DNA from: Candidatus Pantoea persica
GTDB lineage: Bacteria; Pseudomonadota; Gammaproteobacteria; Enterobacterales; Enterobacteriaceae
Direction of reading: 5' to 3'
NCBI RefSeq assembly: GCF_013753875.1
Contig: NZ_SMDS01000022.1
Coordinates: 1-64,000 of the forward strand
DNA length: 64,000 nucleotides
Under the pieces are notes generated by a model that saw nothing but the letters and a program-made list of their open reading frames with translations, ran no database searches and had not been told where the DNA came from. A program made the position numbers and the translations under genes. Below, piece by piece: positions 19,478 to 29,838 of the stretch (position 1 is its first letter; every line of letters starts with the position of its first letter).

Positions 19478-20368
19478 ATGACGCATAAAAGAATAGCCAT
19501 TATCGGCGAGTGCATGATTGAGCTGTCCGAGAAGGGTGAGAACATCAAACGCGGCTTTGGCGGCGACACGCTGAACACCGCGGTTTACCTGGCGCGCCAG
19601 GTGACTCCTTTAGCGACCAGATGATCGCCGCCTAGCAGCAGGAAAAAATGCATACGCGCCTTATCCAGCGGCTGGAAAACAAAATGCCGGGGCTTTACGT
19701 TATTGAAACCGACGCGCGCGGCGAGCGCACCTTCTGGTACTGGCGCAGCGACGCCGCCGCGCGCTACTGGCTCGACGGCCCGCAGTCTGCCGCCATCGTT
19801 GATGAGCTGGCGGGCTACGATTATCTCTACCTCAGCGGTATTTCCCCCTAGCGATTCTGCCTGCCGACAGCCGCGAGAAGCTGATAGCGCTGCTGGACCG
19901 CTGCCGCGCCAACGGCGGCCAGGTGATCTTCGACAATAACTATCGTCCGCGCCTGTGGGCCGACAAAGCGAGCGCGCAGCAGGCTTATCGCGCCATGCTG
20001 CAGCGCACCGATATAGCCTTCTTAACGCTGGATGATGAGCATCTGCTGTAGGGCGAGCATCCGCTCAGCGCGGTCATTGAGCGCACGCGCGAAGCGCGGG
20101 CGCCAGTGAAATCGTGATTAAGCGCGGCGCAGAATCCTGCCTGGTAGCGATCGGTGACGACGCGCTGATCGACATTCCGGCAGTTCGTATCGATCCGGCG
20201 CGCATTATCGATACCACCGCCGCAGGCGACTCCTTTAGCGCTGGCTACCTGTCGCAGCGCCTGACGGGCGGCTCGCCTCAGGCGTCCTCCGAGCTAGGGC
20301 ATCTGACGGCCAGCACGGTGATCCAGCATCGCGGCGCGATTATTCCGCTGGCGGCGATGCCGCAATAA
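19478..20368 (+). pseudogene. kdgK: 2-keto-3-deoxygluconate kinase, multiply broken
   Basis: KdgK (309 residues in E. coli) phosphorylates KDG in hexuronate and pectin breakdown. The start is good (IAIIGECMIELSEKGENIKR, then GFGGDTLNTAVYLARQV), but frame changes and stops follow at about 19600, 19850 (TAG), 20051 (TAG) and 20100. The C-terminal PfkB signature DTTAAGDSFSAGYLSQRLTG with its catalytic aspartate is still readable, as is the end HRGAIIPLAAMPQ. An internal stretch after the N-terminal block is also deleted. Clearly inactive, with its terminator still in place. Confidence 0.95.
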
Positions 20369-20373
20369 AACTC

Positions 20374-20401
20374 GCCCCGCGCAGGCGGGGCCGGTTGTTT
20401 T
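20374..20401 (+). terminator. intrinsic terminator of kdgK
   Basis: A 7-bp GC stem (GCCCCGC, loop GCAG, GCGGGGC) followed by CCGGTTGTTTTT, 5 bp after the kdgK stop. Confidence 0.7.
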
Positions 20402-20678
20402 TCAGCGCCGCCAGGCCAGCAAAAACAGCCTGGCATTTGCGTTAGCGCCCGCTATTCGAGGGTGAATGGCGCTAATTTTTACGTGTGCGAAAAGCTGCTT
20501 TTTCCGGCCTGAATTCCCTCTTGTTGCTTACTCCAGGCATAGTCTGAATCCTGCTCTACGCCCCGTTTTCGGATGGACGACCGCCGCAAAAAAGACCATC
20601 TTTTCCTCAACAACAGCAGGACGCTGTTTATCCGGCCGCGAACAATAACGACAACACCTCTCGCATCAGGATCTATTT
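20402..20678. other. intergenic stretch after kdgK
   Basis: About 280 bp with no gene on either strand that I can support. Short open frames here have no family match. The 5' part has a run of inverted GC-rich sequence (GCCAGGC / GCCTGGC around 20410-20433) that could fold, but it lacks a T-run. Confidence 0.4.
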
Positions 20679-21333
20679 ATGCACACAGAAATCATCACTA
20701 TCTGGCCGAATGGCGACGCGCCCGGCGCCAGCGACTCGCGCGCGCAGCCGCAGATCGTCGATCTGGCGAAAGAGTATGAGCCTTACGATCGCGCAGCGAC
20801 CGGCGTGCGCTGCCTGGAAATCGCCCTCTGGCATCCCGAAGAGTCCAACGGCATCACGCTGCTGGTAGCGCCGGGTAGCGGCTATCAGCGAGTGCTGATT
20901 GACCGCGAAGGCAGCGCGCTGGCCACCTTCTTTACCGCTATGGGCTATACGCTGGCGGTTATGACCTATCGTTTACCCTACGACGGCCATCATGAAGGCG
21001 CGGACGCGCCGCTGGCCGACACGCAGCGGGCGGTTCGCGTGCTGCGCGAGCGCACCCAGCGTGGCCTGAACGGCAAATATATCGTGAATGGGCTTTTCCG
21101 CCGGTGGCCATGTCGACGCCAGCCAGGGCACGCGCTTTGCCGAGAAAATTTACCCGGTACAGGATGGCGTGGGGAATTTCTCGCCACGTCCCGACGCGAT
21201 GGTGCTGGTCTATCCGGTGATCAGCATGCGCGACGGCATCGCGCATGAAAGCACGCGCATGCGCCTGCTCGGCGCCTGGCCTGATGTGAAAACCATTGAA
21301 GCCTATTCGCTGGAGACGCGCGTGCACGCGCAG
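20679..21333 (+). pseudogene. alpha/beta hydrolase (BD-FAE/xylanase-like esterase), frameshifted and truncated
   Basis: Residues 1-130 read well: the oxyanion region LLVAPGSGYQRVLIDREGS, then MTYRLPYDG and LADTQRAVRVLRE. A one-base change near 21090 then moves the nucleophile motif GFSAGGHV (G-x-S-x-G) into another frame. That frame runs through AMVLVYPVISMRDGIAHEST and stops matching at about 21333, where the sequence becomes the antisense of yhjJ. The acid and base of the triad are lost. Members of this family act as small esterases on acylated sugars; the substrate is unknown. E. coli has no gene at this place. Confidence 0.8.
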
Positions 21334-22704
21334 CGGTGCCGCCTCGCCCGACGCGGGCGGCGCTATCACTTTATCCCAGATGGCCTGCAGCCCCTTCACG
21401 TTGCTTTCCGCTTCCCCTTCCGGCTACGTCAGCACCAGCGTCACCTCCTGCTACAGCAGCTGGCGCAGCTTCTGATAATGTTCCGGAGCAATATCCACCA
21501 CCGCGTTCCGCTACGAACGCCGGCGCTGGCTCATCAGCACGTCGGTATCGGTGCGCGCATAGGTCGCGAACAGCTTGTTCAGCTCCAGCAGCTTTTGCGC
21601 CATCAGCGCGTCGAACTCTTCCTGCGGCAGCCCTTTCTCACGCACCTGCGCCAGCTCGCGCGCCACCATATTCAAGCCAGGCTCAAGGTATTCGTTGCGC
21701 GTATCAAGGTTAACGGCGCTCTGGGCGCGCTGGTAGAGCACGCAGCAGTCAAAGCCGACCTGCAAATTCTGCGCTTTGCTGTCGCCAATCGTGCGCTGCA
21801 AATGCAAGAACAGCGCTTCGCGCGCCAGATAGCTCTGCCAGTAGCGCTGCAGATTTTGTGAATCGCGGATCGGCTGCCAGGGCGTATCCACACCAGCGCC
21901 AGCCGATCCTGACTCATGGTGCCGTTAACCAGATTTACGGGCTGATGCGGCAGCGGCGCAGGGTTGCTACGCTTGCCTTGCAAACCGGAGAAGGCTTTAT
22001 TGATCTGCTCCGCCAGGCTGCGGCTGTCGACATTGCCCACCACGTAGAGCGTCATGGCGTCCGGCGTATACCACTGCTGATAAAAGTCATTCAGCGTGGC
22101 GAGGTCGATCGGCGCGCACGGCTGATCGGCGGGGTCGTGCGCCAGCAGCGCCGAACCTTTCAGGCGGTAGCGCCACCAGACGTCCTGCGTGTTCGCGGGC
22201 TAAGTGACGGTGGGATCGGAGGCGTTCAGCGCGGTGCTGACCACCTATTCATTGATAGACATTTTGCCCGCCGTCGCCGCCAGCCAGCTCAGCGCCTCTT
22301 TCAGCAGCTCAGGACGGTTGTTCGGCAGGCTCGGGTTGTACTGGGTAAAGTCGTAGGAGACGATGGCGGGCGGCAGCGGACGCTGCGGATCCATCGCCTG
22401 CTGCCACAGCGCGCGCTGCTGGTTGGTATCAAGCGCGGCGTTATGCACCATCGCCAGGCGTGGCAGAAGATGGCTAAAGCCGCTCTGCTGGGTATTCTCC
22501 ACCAGCGAGCCGGTATTCACCACTATCCGTAGTTCAATGCGATCGCTGGGGCAGCTGCGGCGTCGTCAGCTGCCAGCTTAATCCGTTATCCAGTTTCCCT
22601 TCCTGCCTGGCGGGATCGGGCTGCAGCGTTTCGGCATACGCGCCGAAACTGGCGGCCACCCACGCTAAACCTCCAACCAAAAGCTGAATTCTGGTGCCCT
22701 GCGT
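21334..22704 (-). pseudogene. yhjJ: YhjJ, periplasmic M16 peptidase-like protein, multiply broken
   Basis: Pieces match E. coli YhjJ (498 residues) in order: TQGTRIQLLVGGL at the start, VNTGSLVENTQQSGFSHLLP, DPQRPLPPAIVSYD, NNRPELLKEALSWLA, then MTLYVVGNVDSRSLAEQINK, AREALFLHLQR and VREKGLPQEEFDALMAQK, ending MKGLQAIWDKVIAP. They lie in at least four different frames. The codon in the place of the start is ACG (22702-22704), and the C-terminus fuses into the hydrolase pseudogene without a stop. E. coli YhjJ already lacks the zinc motif of active M16 peptidases and its role there is unclear. Confidence 0.93.
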
Positions 22705-22880
22705 GTGAACCTCTAATCTAAAAGCCGTTATCACCGGCACGTTTCGCCGTTGTAATACGCGGTGAGTTTTTCGTTCTAAGCCGCGTCGTTTTTCGACAAC
22801 AAGGTCTTTGACCACAGAAAGGCCCGGATATCGCGCAACGAGGTGAAAAACCATGAAAAAACAGGTGTGCATTATTATGC

Positions 22881-22917
22881 AAATGCCCGCTGTCAGGACA
22901 AGCGACAGCGGGCATTT
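22881..22917. terminator. hairpin between yhjJ and dctA, possible terminator of dctA
   Basis: A perfect 14-bp inverted repeat (AAATGCCCGCTGTC and GACAGCGGGCATTT) with a 9-nt loop, 27 bp downstream of the dctA stop. The T-run after it on the minus strand is short, so termination efficiency is uncertain. Confidence 0.6.
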
Positions 22918-22943
22918 AGGGGGATTTAGCTGTAAAGCAACGC

Positions 22944-24222
22944 TTATGCGGAGGTTTCCGGCAGTTTTTTCGCCTTCGCGTCGCCCGAAAGCGTCACCTT
23001 CAGCTGATTCTCATCCAGCTGGCCGCCCCACTTCGCCACCACCACTGTGGCGACGCCGTTGCCGATCAGGTTGGTCAGCGCGCGCGCTTCGGACATAAAG
23101 CGGTCGATGCCGAGGATCAGCGCCAAGCCCGCGACCGGCAGATGGCCCACCGCCGACAGCGTCGCCGCCAGCACGATAAAGCCGCTGCCGGTTACGCCCG
23201 CCGCCCCTTTAGAGGAAAGCAGCAGCACCACCAGCAGGGTAATCTGGTGGAAGACATCCATATGCGCGTTGGTAGCCTGCGCGATAAAGACCGCCGCCAT
23301 CGTCAGGTAGATCGAGGTGCCGTCGAGGTTAAAGGAGTAGCCCATTGGGATAACCAGCCCCACCACCGATTTCTTACAGCCCAGCTTCTCCATCTTGTCG
23401 AGCATGCGCGGCAGCGCCGACTCGGAAGAGGAGGTGCCGAGCATGATCAGCAGCTCTTCTTTGATATAGGCGACGAAGCGGAAGATATTGAAGCCGGCGA
23501 CGCGCGCAATCAGACCCAACACAATCACCACAAACAGTACGCAGGTGATATAGAAGCAGGCGATCAGCTGACCGAGCTGCACCAGCGACCCGACGCCATA
23601 TCTGCCGATGGTAAAGGCCATGATGCCGAAGGCGCCGATCGGCGCAAGGCGCATGATCATATTGATGATGCCGAAGATGACCTTCGAGAAGCTCTCAATT
23701 ACGTTGAAAATCAGCGTGCCGGTATTGCCGAGGCGGTGCAGCGCAAAGCCGAACAGAATCGCGAACAGCAGCACCTGCAGGATATTGCCACTGGCAAAGG
23801 CGCCGATGACGCTGCCGGGAATAACGTCAAGCAGGAAGGCGATCACACCCTGCTGTTCCGCCTGCTGCGCATAAACCGCAACCGCTTTGGCGTCCAGCGT
23901 AGCTGGATCGACGTTCATGCCTGCGCCCGGCTGCCGCACGTTGACCACCACCAGGCCGATAATCAGCGCGATGGAGCTGACGATTTCAAAATAGAGCAGC
24001 GCGACCGCACCGGTGCGTCCCATCGCTTTCATGCTCTCCATGCCGGCAATGCCGGTCACGACTCTGTACAAAAATCACGGGCGCAATGATCAGCTTGACA
24101 AAGCCGTCCCCTAACGGCTTCATTTGCGTGCCGAGTTCAGGGTAGAAATGGCCTAACAGGACGCTGACGCCGATGGCTAACAGCACCTGAAAATAGAGGC
24201 TTTTAAAGAGTGAAGTTTTCAT
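22944..24222 (-). pseudogene. dctA: aerobic C4-dicarboxylate transporter DctA, one frameshift
   Basis: DctA takes up succinate, fumarate, malate and aspartate. The first ~50 residues ([20 protein letters not shown] to [11 protein letters not shown]) are in one frame. From [20 protein letters not shown] to the end (LPETSA) everything is in another, with the break near 24065-24075. A few codons next to it (E. coli KMI in FVKLIKMIIAPVIF) are also missing. The large downstream frame keeps the DAACS motifs [13 protein letters not shown] and [12 protein letters not shown]. Loss looks recent, since only this one site is hit. Confidence 0.92.
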
Positions 24223-24431
24223 AACAGGTGTCCACTACAGGGTTATGAGGTTGTCGTTTTATTGTACCCGCAAGCCAGCGCTCCAGGGCGCTGGCGGTTG
24301 GCTGAAAATAACACCCTGTTAACGGGATTAATACAGGCTCACAAAGGCTGAGGGATTTCTACAGGAGCAATTATGAACTGAAACGTTTCATCAACGACTT
24401 TTGTAACTAAAAAACGTGGGAAATCAAGGTT

Positions 24432-26447
24432 TCAGGCGTCCTGCGGGTCAGCATTAGCAGCTGGCAGCCAGCGCTGGGTGAAGCGCGCTAGCGGCAGCGC
24501 CTCGGCGTATAGATAGCCCTGCCCGATATGGATGCCGCGCGCCAGCAGCCAGTCGCGCTGCTCGGGCGTTTCCACGCCCTCCGCGATCACGTCGAGATTG
24601 ATAATCTCGGCGATGGCCGCCACAATGCGTACCATGGTGTCGTCGTCGGGCAGCGCGGCGACGAAGCTGCGATCCATCTTCAGTTTGTTGACCGGCAGCG
24701 ACTTGAACTGATGCAGGTAGTTCAGGCTGGAGTAGCCCATGCTGAAATCGTCTAGCGCCACCGCGACGCCCGCACTTTGCAGCGAGCACAGCAGCGCCAT
24801 CGCCACCTCTGCGTCGCCGATTTGCGCGATTTCGGTGAGCTCCAGCACGAAGCTGCCGGGCGCAATATGGTGGCGCGCCAGCAGATCCTGCAGATGGCTC
24901 ACCATGCCGGCGTCGAGCAGCTGCACGGCGGAAATATTGACGCTGAGCGGAATAGTCACGCCGCGCGCCTGCCAGCTGGCCAGAATGCGGCACGCCTCTT
25001 CAAATACCCAGCGCCCAATGGCGGCGATCACGCCTATCTCCTCGGCGCTGACGATAAACTCATCCGGCAGGCCGAAGCTGCCGTCCGGCATCCGCATCCG
25101 CAGCAGCGCTTCGGTACCCGCTAGCTCGCCGGTTTGCATATTGATTTGCGGCTGCAGGAAGAGCCGGAACTGATCGTCCTGCAGGCCCTGCAGAATGTCA
25201 TGCTCCTGTGTCAGCCGCTTCTGGCCGCGCTCGGTCAGCGCCGCGTCGAAGAAAAGGATCTGGTTTTTGCCGAGGTGGCGCGCCGACATCATCGCCGACG
25301 TGGCGCGATCGAGCTGTTCGTTGGCGGAGAGCCGCTCTTCGTCGCGCAGCGAGAGGCCAATACTGGCGTTGGGCCGCAGCTGAAGCTGATGCAGCGTCAC
25401 CGGCTGATTAAGGCGGATCATCAGGTTGCGAGCCAGGCGCATGGCGCGGAACGGCGTGCTGGCGCGCTTCATCAGCAGCGCGAAGTCGCTCGGCCCAGTT
25501 TGCGCCAGCAGCGTGCGGTCGTCAATGGTGCTGCGGATTTTTTCCGCCAGCGTCAGCATCAGCGTGTCGTGCTGTTCATCGCTGAGAACGCCGTTGGCTT
25601 CCTGCAGGATTTCAATGCGGATCACCATCAGCCCAAACCCTTTCCGGTGGCTGCGCATATGCTGCTCCAGCAGCGCCAGGAACAGCGCGCGGTTAGGCAG
25701 ATCGGTCACGGCGTAGTGCGTGGTAAGGCGGCTCATCTCATTATGCACCGACTCCAGTACCTGCTGGTTACGGTTGTAGCTGCGGATCAGCATGCCGATT
25801 TCGTCGTCGCGATGGCGCGGAGGCAGCGCCAGCTTGTGGGTGAGGATCGCTTGCGGTGGCAGCTCCTGCAGCTCGCGGGAGATATTGCGCAGCGGATGGA
25901 CCACCAGCCGGTTGATGCACCAGCTAATCGCCACGGAGAGGATCAGCGTCAGCAGCAGATAGGTGACGATCATGGTAGAGACGGTGCTGAGAATAAACTG
26001 GTAGACGCGCGTCGAATTGGCCTGCAGCACCAGATAGGCAAACGGCTTGGGCGAGCCGCTGCTCTCCACCGAATAGAGCGGCAGCGTAATCTGCACCGGC
26101 AGCTCAAACAGCCGGGCGATCAGGCGCGGAATCGGCTTTTCGTTTTCAAAGCTGGCATGCAGCGCTTGGAAGGCGTTAGGCTGCACCACGTCAGCGCGCG
26201 ACAGGACGCCGGCGGGCTTCAGGGTTTCCAGAATGCGCTCGGCCCCGGCGATATCCGCCCTCAGTACCGCCTCGGAGAGCGGCTGACGCACAGTATGCGC
26301 GATATTCTCCATCTGCTGGGCGTCGTCAATCCTGCGCTGCTGCACAAAATGAAACAGTTGGATGATGATAAAGATGCAGACGGTAATCAGCGCCACGGCG
26401 GACACGGTCGCCATTTGCTTTATCGTAAGTGAGCAGCTGACGCGCAA
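24432..26447 (-). CDS. pdeK: PdeK (YhjK), membrane c-di-GMP signalling protein with degenerate GGDEF and EAL domains
   Basis: Two N-terminal membrane segments (about residues 10-33 and 160-187) flank a periplasmic domain. A HAMP-like region (RLVVHPLRNISRELQELP), a GGDEF-type domain without the GG(D/E)EF signature (PSDFALL at its place) and an EAL domain follow. The EAL domain shows EALLRM, NISAVQL, ELTEIA, LDDFSMGYSSLNYL, KMDRSF and EGVET. The metal-binding DD is present, but the usual DDFGTG reads DDFSMG. The start is TTG at 26447 behind GGAGAAG, giving LRVSCSLTIKQM, aligned with E. coli; the frame is open to 26576. It is the only intact protein gene between kdgK and eptB. Confidence 0.85.
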   Translation of the reverse strand: MRVSCSLTIKQMATVSAVALITVCIFIIIQLFHFVQQRRIDDAQQMENIAHTVRQPLSEAVLRADIAGAERILETLKPAGVLSRADVVQPNAFQALHASFENEKPIPRLIARLFELPVQITLPLYSVESSGSPKPFAYLVLQANSTRVYQFILSTVSTMIVTYLLLTLILSVAISWCINRLVVHPLRNISRELQELPPQAILTHKLALPPRHRDDEIGMLIRSYNRNQQVLESVHNEMSRLTTHYAVTDLPNRALFLALLEQHMRSHRKGFGLMVIRIEILQEANGVLSDEQHDTLMLTLAEKIRSTIDDRTLLAQTGPSDFALLMKRASTPFRAMRLARNLMIRLNQPVTLHQLQLRPNASIGLSLRDEERLSANEQLDRATSAMMSARHLGKNQILFFDAALTERGQKRLTQEHDILQGLQDDQFRLFLQPQINMQTGELAGTEALLRMRMPDGSFGLPDEFIVSAEEIGVIAAIGRWVFEEACRILASWQARGVTIPLSVNISAVQLLDAGMVSHLQDLLARHHIAPGSFVLELTEIAQIGDAEVAMALLCSLQSAGVAVALDDFSMGYSSLNYLHQFKSLPVNKLKMDRSFVAALPDDDTMVRIVAAIAEIINLDVIAEGVETPEQRDWLLARGIHIGQGYLYAEALPLARFTQRWLPAANADPQDA

Positions 26448-26559
26448 AATCTTCTCCAGGCTAAAAAGCTCAGCTATCAAACAGGAAAACGCGCAGCAAG
26501 TATATCCTGGATAACGCTTTTTTACTGCCTGCCGGAGTCTGAGTTTTGCGCGCCGTCCG

Positions 26560-29500
26560 TTATTTGAAATCCGCATAGGGGGTCAGCGGCTGCGGCGGCA
26601 TGTCGAGGTCGCCATCCCAGCCGGCGGCAGAGTAGCGCGCATAGAGCAGCCCGTGACTCGGGGTATAGTCCTTCTTCTGCTGAATATCCACGCCTGCGCC
26701 GATAAACCAGTGCGGCGTAATGCGGCGCTCCACCACCGCCTGCAGAGTATAGCCCACCCCGCCGCTGCTGCTGCTCGACGAGGTGGGATTGCTGGCCAGC
26801 GTATAGCCGGGATTGACCGGATAGCGCTGCTGCACATCCGTTTTCGAATGCGACCAGGAGACCGAGCCGCCTAAATCGAACGACAAGTTTTCGGCACGCT
26901 GCCGCCAAGTGACCGGCACGGAAAACGACAGGTACTGCTGCGGGCTGTAGATAGCCGCCCTGGCCGAAGCTGTAGTCGCTGAGATCCTTCTGGTAGTGCC
27001 ACAGCATGGTGTTCAGCCCCACGGTGGCGCGACGGTTATCGTCGTTGATTAGCTTGTAGTAGTAGCCCGCCATCAGGCGCTCGCGGCTGTTGTCCGCCAC
27101 GTTCTTGCCGGTGATTTGATGGGCGCTGAGATCGGCCCAGACGCCGTGCGCGCCGCCCTGGTCGTAGCTTAGCCCGATGCTGCCGCCGGTGGCGACCACG
27201 CCGCCCCAGGTTTTTCCACCGTTGGCGGCGGGATCGCGCGCGCCGGCATAGGCGAGCAGCGAGCTGGAGATGGGCCGCCGCGAGGCGGTCAGCGTCACGC
27301 CGAGATCCTTCACGCTGGTTTCCCAGCTCAGGCCGCCCACCCAGTTGGTAACCTCGAAGCCGAGCGGCGTGGTACCGAGAGCGGCCGACCAGACGTCGTT
27401 GCGCCAGCCGACGCCCAGCGCGGTGCCTTCATCGCGCTGGGTGGCGTCACGGCTGCAGCCGCCTGAGTTGGCGTCGTCGCAGCTACCGAAGGTTTCATCG
27501 AAGCTGCCGTTGCTGGTCGCGAAGGTGCCTGCCGAGACCTGCACACGATCGAGCCGCAAGAAGCCGCGCCCGTCGGCCAGCGGCGTCTCCGCCTGCAGCA
27601 TGGGTGGTATGAGCAGTGAAATCGGAGACGCCGCCGGTGCCCTTATTGCGCGAATAGTCCTGCTCCAGCATCAGGGTGGTGTCCTGCTGGCGGTAGAGAT
27701 CGGCGGTGTCGCTGCGGATGCTGCTCTTCAGCCAGTCATCCTGCGCGTTATTACGCGTCAGACGGCTGACATTCTCGCCGTCGCCGATGCCGCTGGCGGC
27801 CATCGCCTGGCGGTAGTCCGCCAGCGCCACCTCGGGCTGCTGCTGCGCGCGTTCAAGACGCGCCGCGTTGCGAAATACCAGCGCTTTGTCCTTCGAAGGC
27901 GGCAGCGACGCGGCGCGCTGTTTCAGACCGGCGAACAGCGCCGCGGCCTGCGAGGCGTCGCCGACCGCCTGCCACGCCAGCGCCACGCGGCGGCCGAGGT
28001 TCACACTGTCGCCAGCCTGTGCGGCGGGCAGTGCCTGCGACGCCTGGCGCACCTCCTTGTGCCGCTGCAGCGCCACTAGCGCCTCAACGCGGCTAAGCAC
28101 CGCGTCGCTGTTGTCAGCATCGCGCGTCAGCACCTGCTGGTAATCTGCGAGCGCCTGGCGCGCGCAAACGCCTTGTTCTGCTCCAGGCGCGCGGCCAGCT
28201 CGTGCATATTGCTGTTCCACTGCGCCTGCGGCAGGCGATGCAGCGTTGCCAGCGCCGCCTCGTCGTCATCCTAGCCGGAGAGATAGAGCGCCGCGGCGTA
28301 GAGCGCGGCGGGCTCCTGCGCATGCTGCCGCAGCAGCGCCGCGATAACCGCATCGGCCTGCGCCGCCGCGCCGTCATTGTGCAGCGCGCCCGCCAGCCGG
28401 TAGCTGAGCCAGACGTCATTCGGCGACAGCGCCTGCACCTCGCGATATTTTTCCGCCGCCTGCGCCCAGCGCGCCTGCTGCGCCAGCGCGTCGGCCTCGG
28501 CGCGCAGGCTGTCGCTGCGGCAGCGTATCTGCCAGCGCGCGCTGCTGCGCGGTGGGCAGGCTGTTTATAAACTGCATGGCGTGCGCCGGCGACTGCGCCT
28601 GATAAAGCCCCGCCAGGCGGCGAACCGCGGTGATATTGCTGCTGTCGAGCTGTCGAGCTGCAGCGCGCGCTGCCAGAGCTGTTCAGCGCTCTGCGAATTG
28701 TTGCGCGCCATCGCCACGTCGCCGAGGCCGATCAGCGCGTAGCTGTCCGTCGCGTCCAGCGCCTGCGCCTGCGCCGCGCGATAGTAGCGCTCCGCGCCGT
28801 CGATATCGTGCTGCGCCAGCGCTTTATCGTCCTGGTCGATCGCCTGCCAGTAGCGGTTAGTTTGCAGCAGCGACTGCCATTTGCTGACCCGCGTGCTCTC
28901 CGGGCCCACCTGAATGGCGCGCTCCAGCCAGAGAATTGCGGCGGCGTGGTTGTCAGCGCGCGCCTGTGCCTGCCCCATCGCGCCCATCAGCTCGGCATCG
29001 TTGGGGTTGGCCTTTAGCGCGACGTTAAGCGCCTCTATGGCGTTGGCGTTGGCGCCGGCGTCCACCAGCGCCAGCCCGCGCATGCGCGCGCGGTAGGCGG
29101 GATCGGCCAGCAGCGCCTGCTGACTGGCCAGCGCCTCCTGCCCCTTCTTCTGCGCGTCGCCCTCATTAAAGACGGCGAGATACGCCTTCAGCTGCGTCAC
29201 GCTGGCATCGCTGACCGGCTGGCTGGTAATTTGCTGTAGCCAGAGTTCCGCCGCGGCGTCGCGCCCGGCGTTGTTATTCGCCAGCCGTTTCAGCGGTTCC
29301 ACCGCCAGGGCGGGCTGATGACGGTCAAAGGCCATGCGCGCGATTTGCAGCTCGACGCCGATATTGCCGGGATAGCGCTGCTCCAGCGCCTGAAGCTGTT
29401 GATAGGCGACCTCCTCCTGACCCGGCAGACGCTCCAGCAGCCGCCAGTATTCCAGCGCGGTGTTAGCGTCGGGAAAGACGCCGTTGAACAGGGCGTTATA

Positions 29501-29838
29501 GGCGCTTTTCGCCTCGGCGAGGTGGCCGGAGGTGGCGAGCAGGCGCACCTGCTGCAGTTTCTGTCGGCCTTCAGGCTTCATCAGCGCCAGGCCGACGGCA
29601 GATTCGCACGTCGCCGCCGCATCGGGCGCCGTTTTCTTCAGCCGATCCAGCAGCGTCTGCGCGGCGGCGACGTCGCCCTAGTGCAGCGCCAGCCGCAGCC
29701 GCGTCGTCAGCATCTGCGGATTGTCAGGGTCGATCTTATCCAGCCGGTAGAGCGACTGTTGTACCAAGTCATATTTGTTGGTAGATTCGCCGGTGCAGAT
29801 CTGCGACAGTAGCCCCTCTACCGGCAGCACTTCCGATC
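26560..29838 (-). pseudogene. bcsC: BcsC cellulose export outer-membrane/TPR protein, multiply broken
   Basis: BcsC (about 1150 residues) has periplasmic TPR repeats that bind the glucan and a C-terminal beta-barrel that exports it. TPR-like segments (LVQQSLYRLDKIDPDNPQML, GRQKLQQVRLLATSGHLAEA and more) run from 29838 leftwards and the barrel end reads LPPQPLTPYADFK at the stop (26560). At least seven frame changes or stops occur, for example around 29682 (TAG), 28643 (8-bp duplication), 28275 (TAG), 27600 and 26935. The signal peptide is missing: the frame joins directly to bcsB. Confidence 0.93.
28643..28658. repeat. 8-bp tandem duplication TGTCGAGC in bcsC
   Basis: Two adjacent copies of TGTCGAGC. 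Removing one copy restores the TPR reading frame on both sides (LQLDSS region), so the duplication itself is the frameshift. Confidence 0.85.

Noticed and set aside
24432..26447. PdeK as an active diguanylate cyclase
   Set aside because: The GGDEF-like domain lacks the GG(D/E)EF signature; only the EAL part keeps its acidic motifs.
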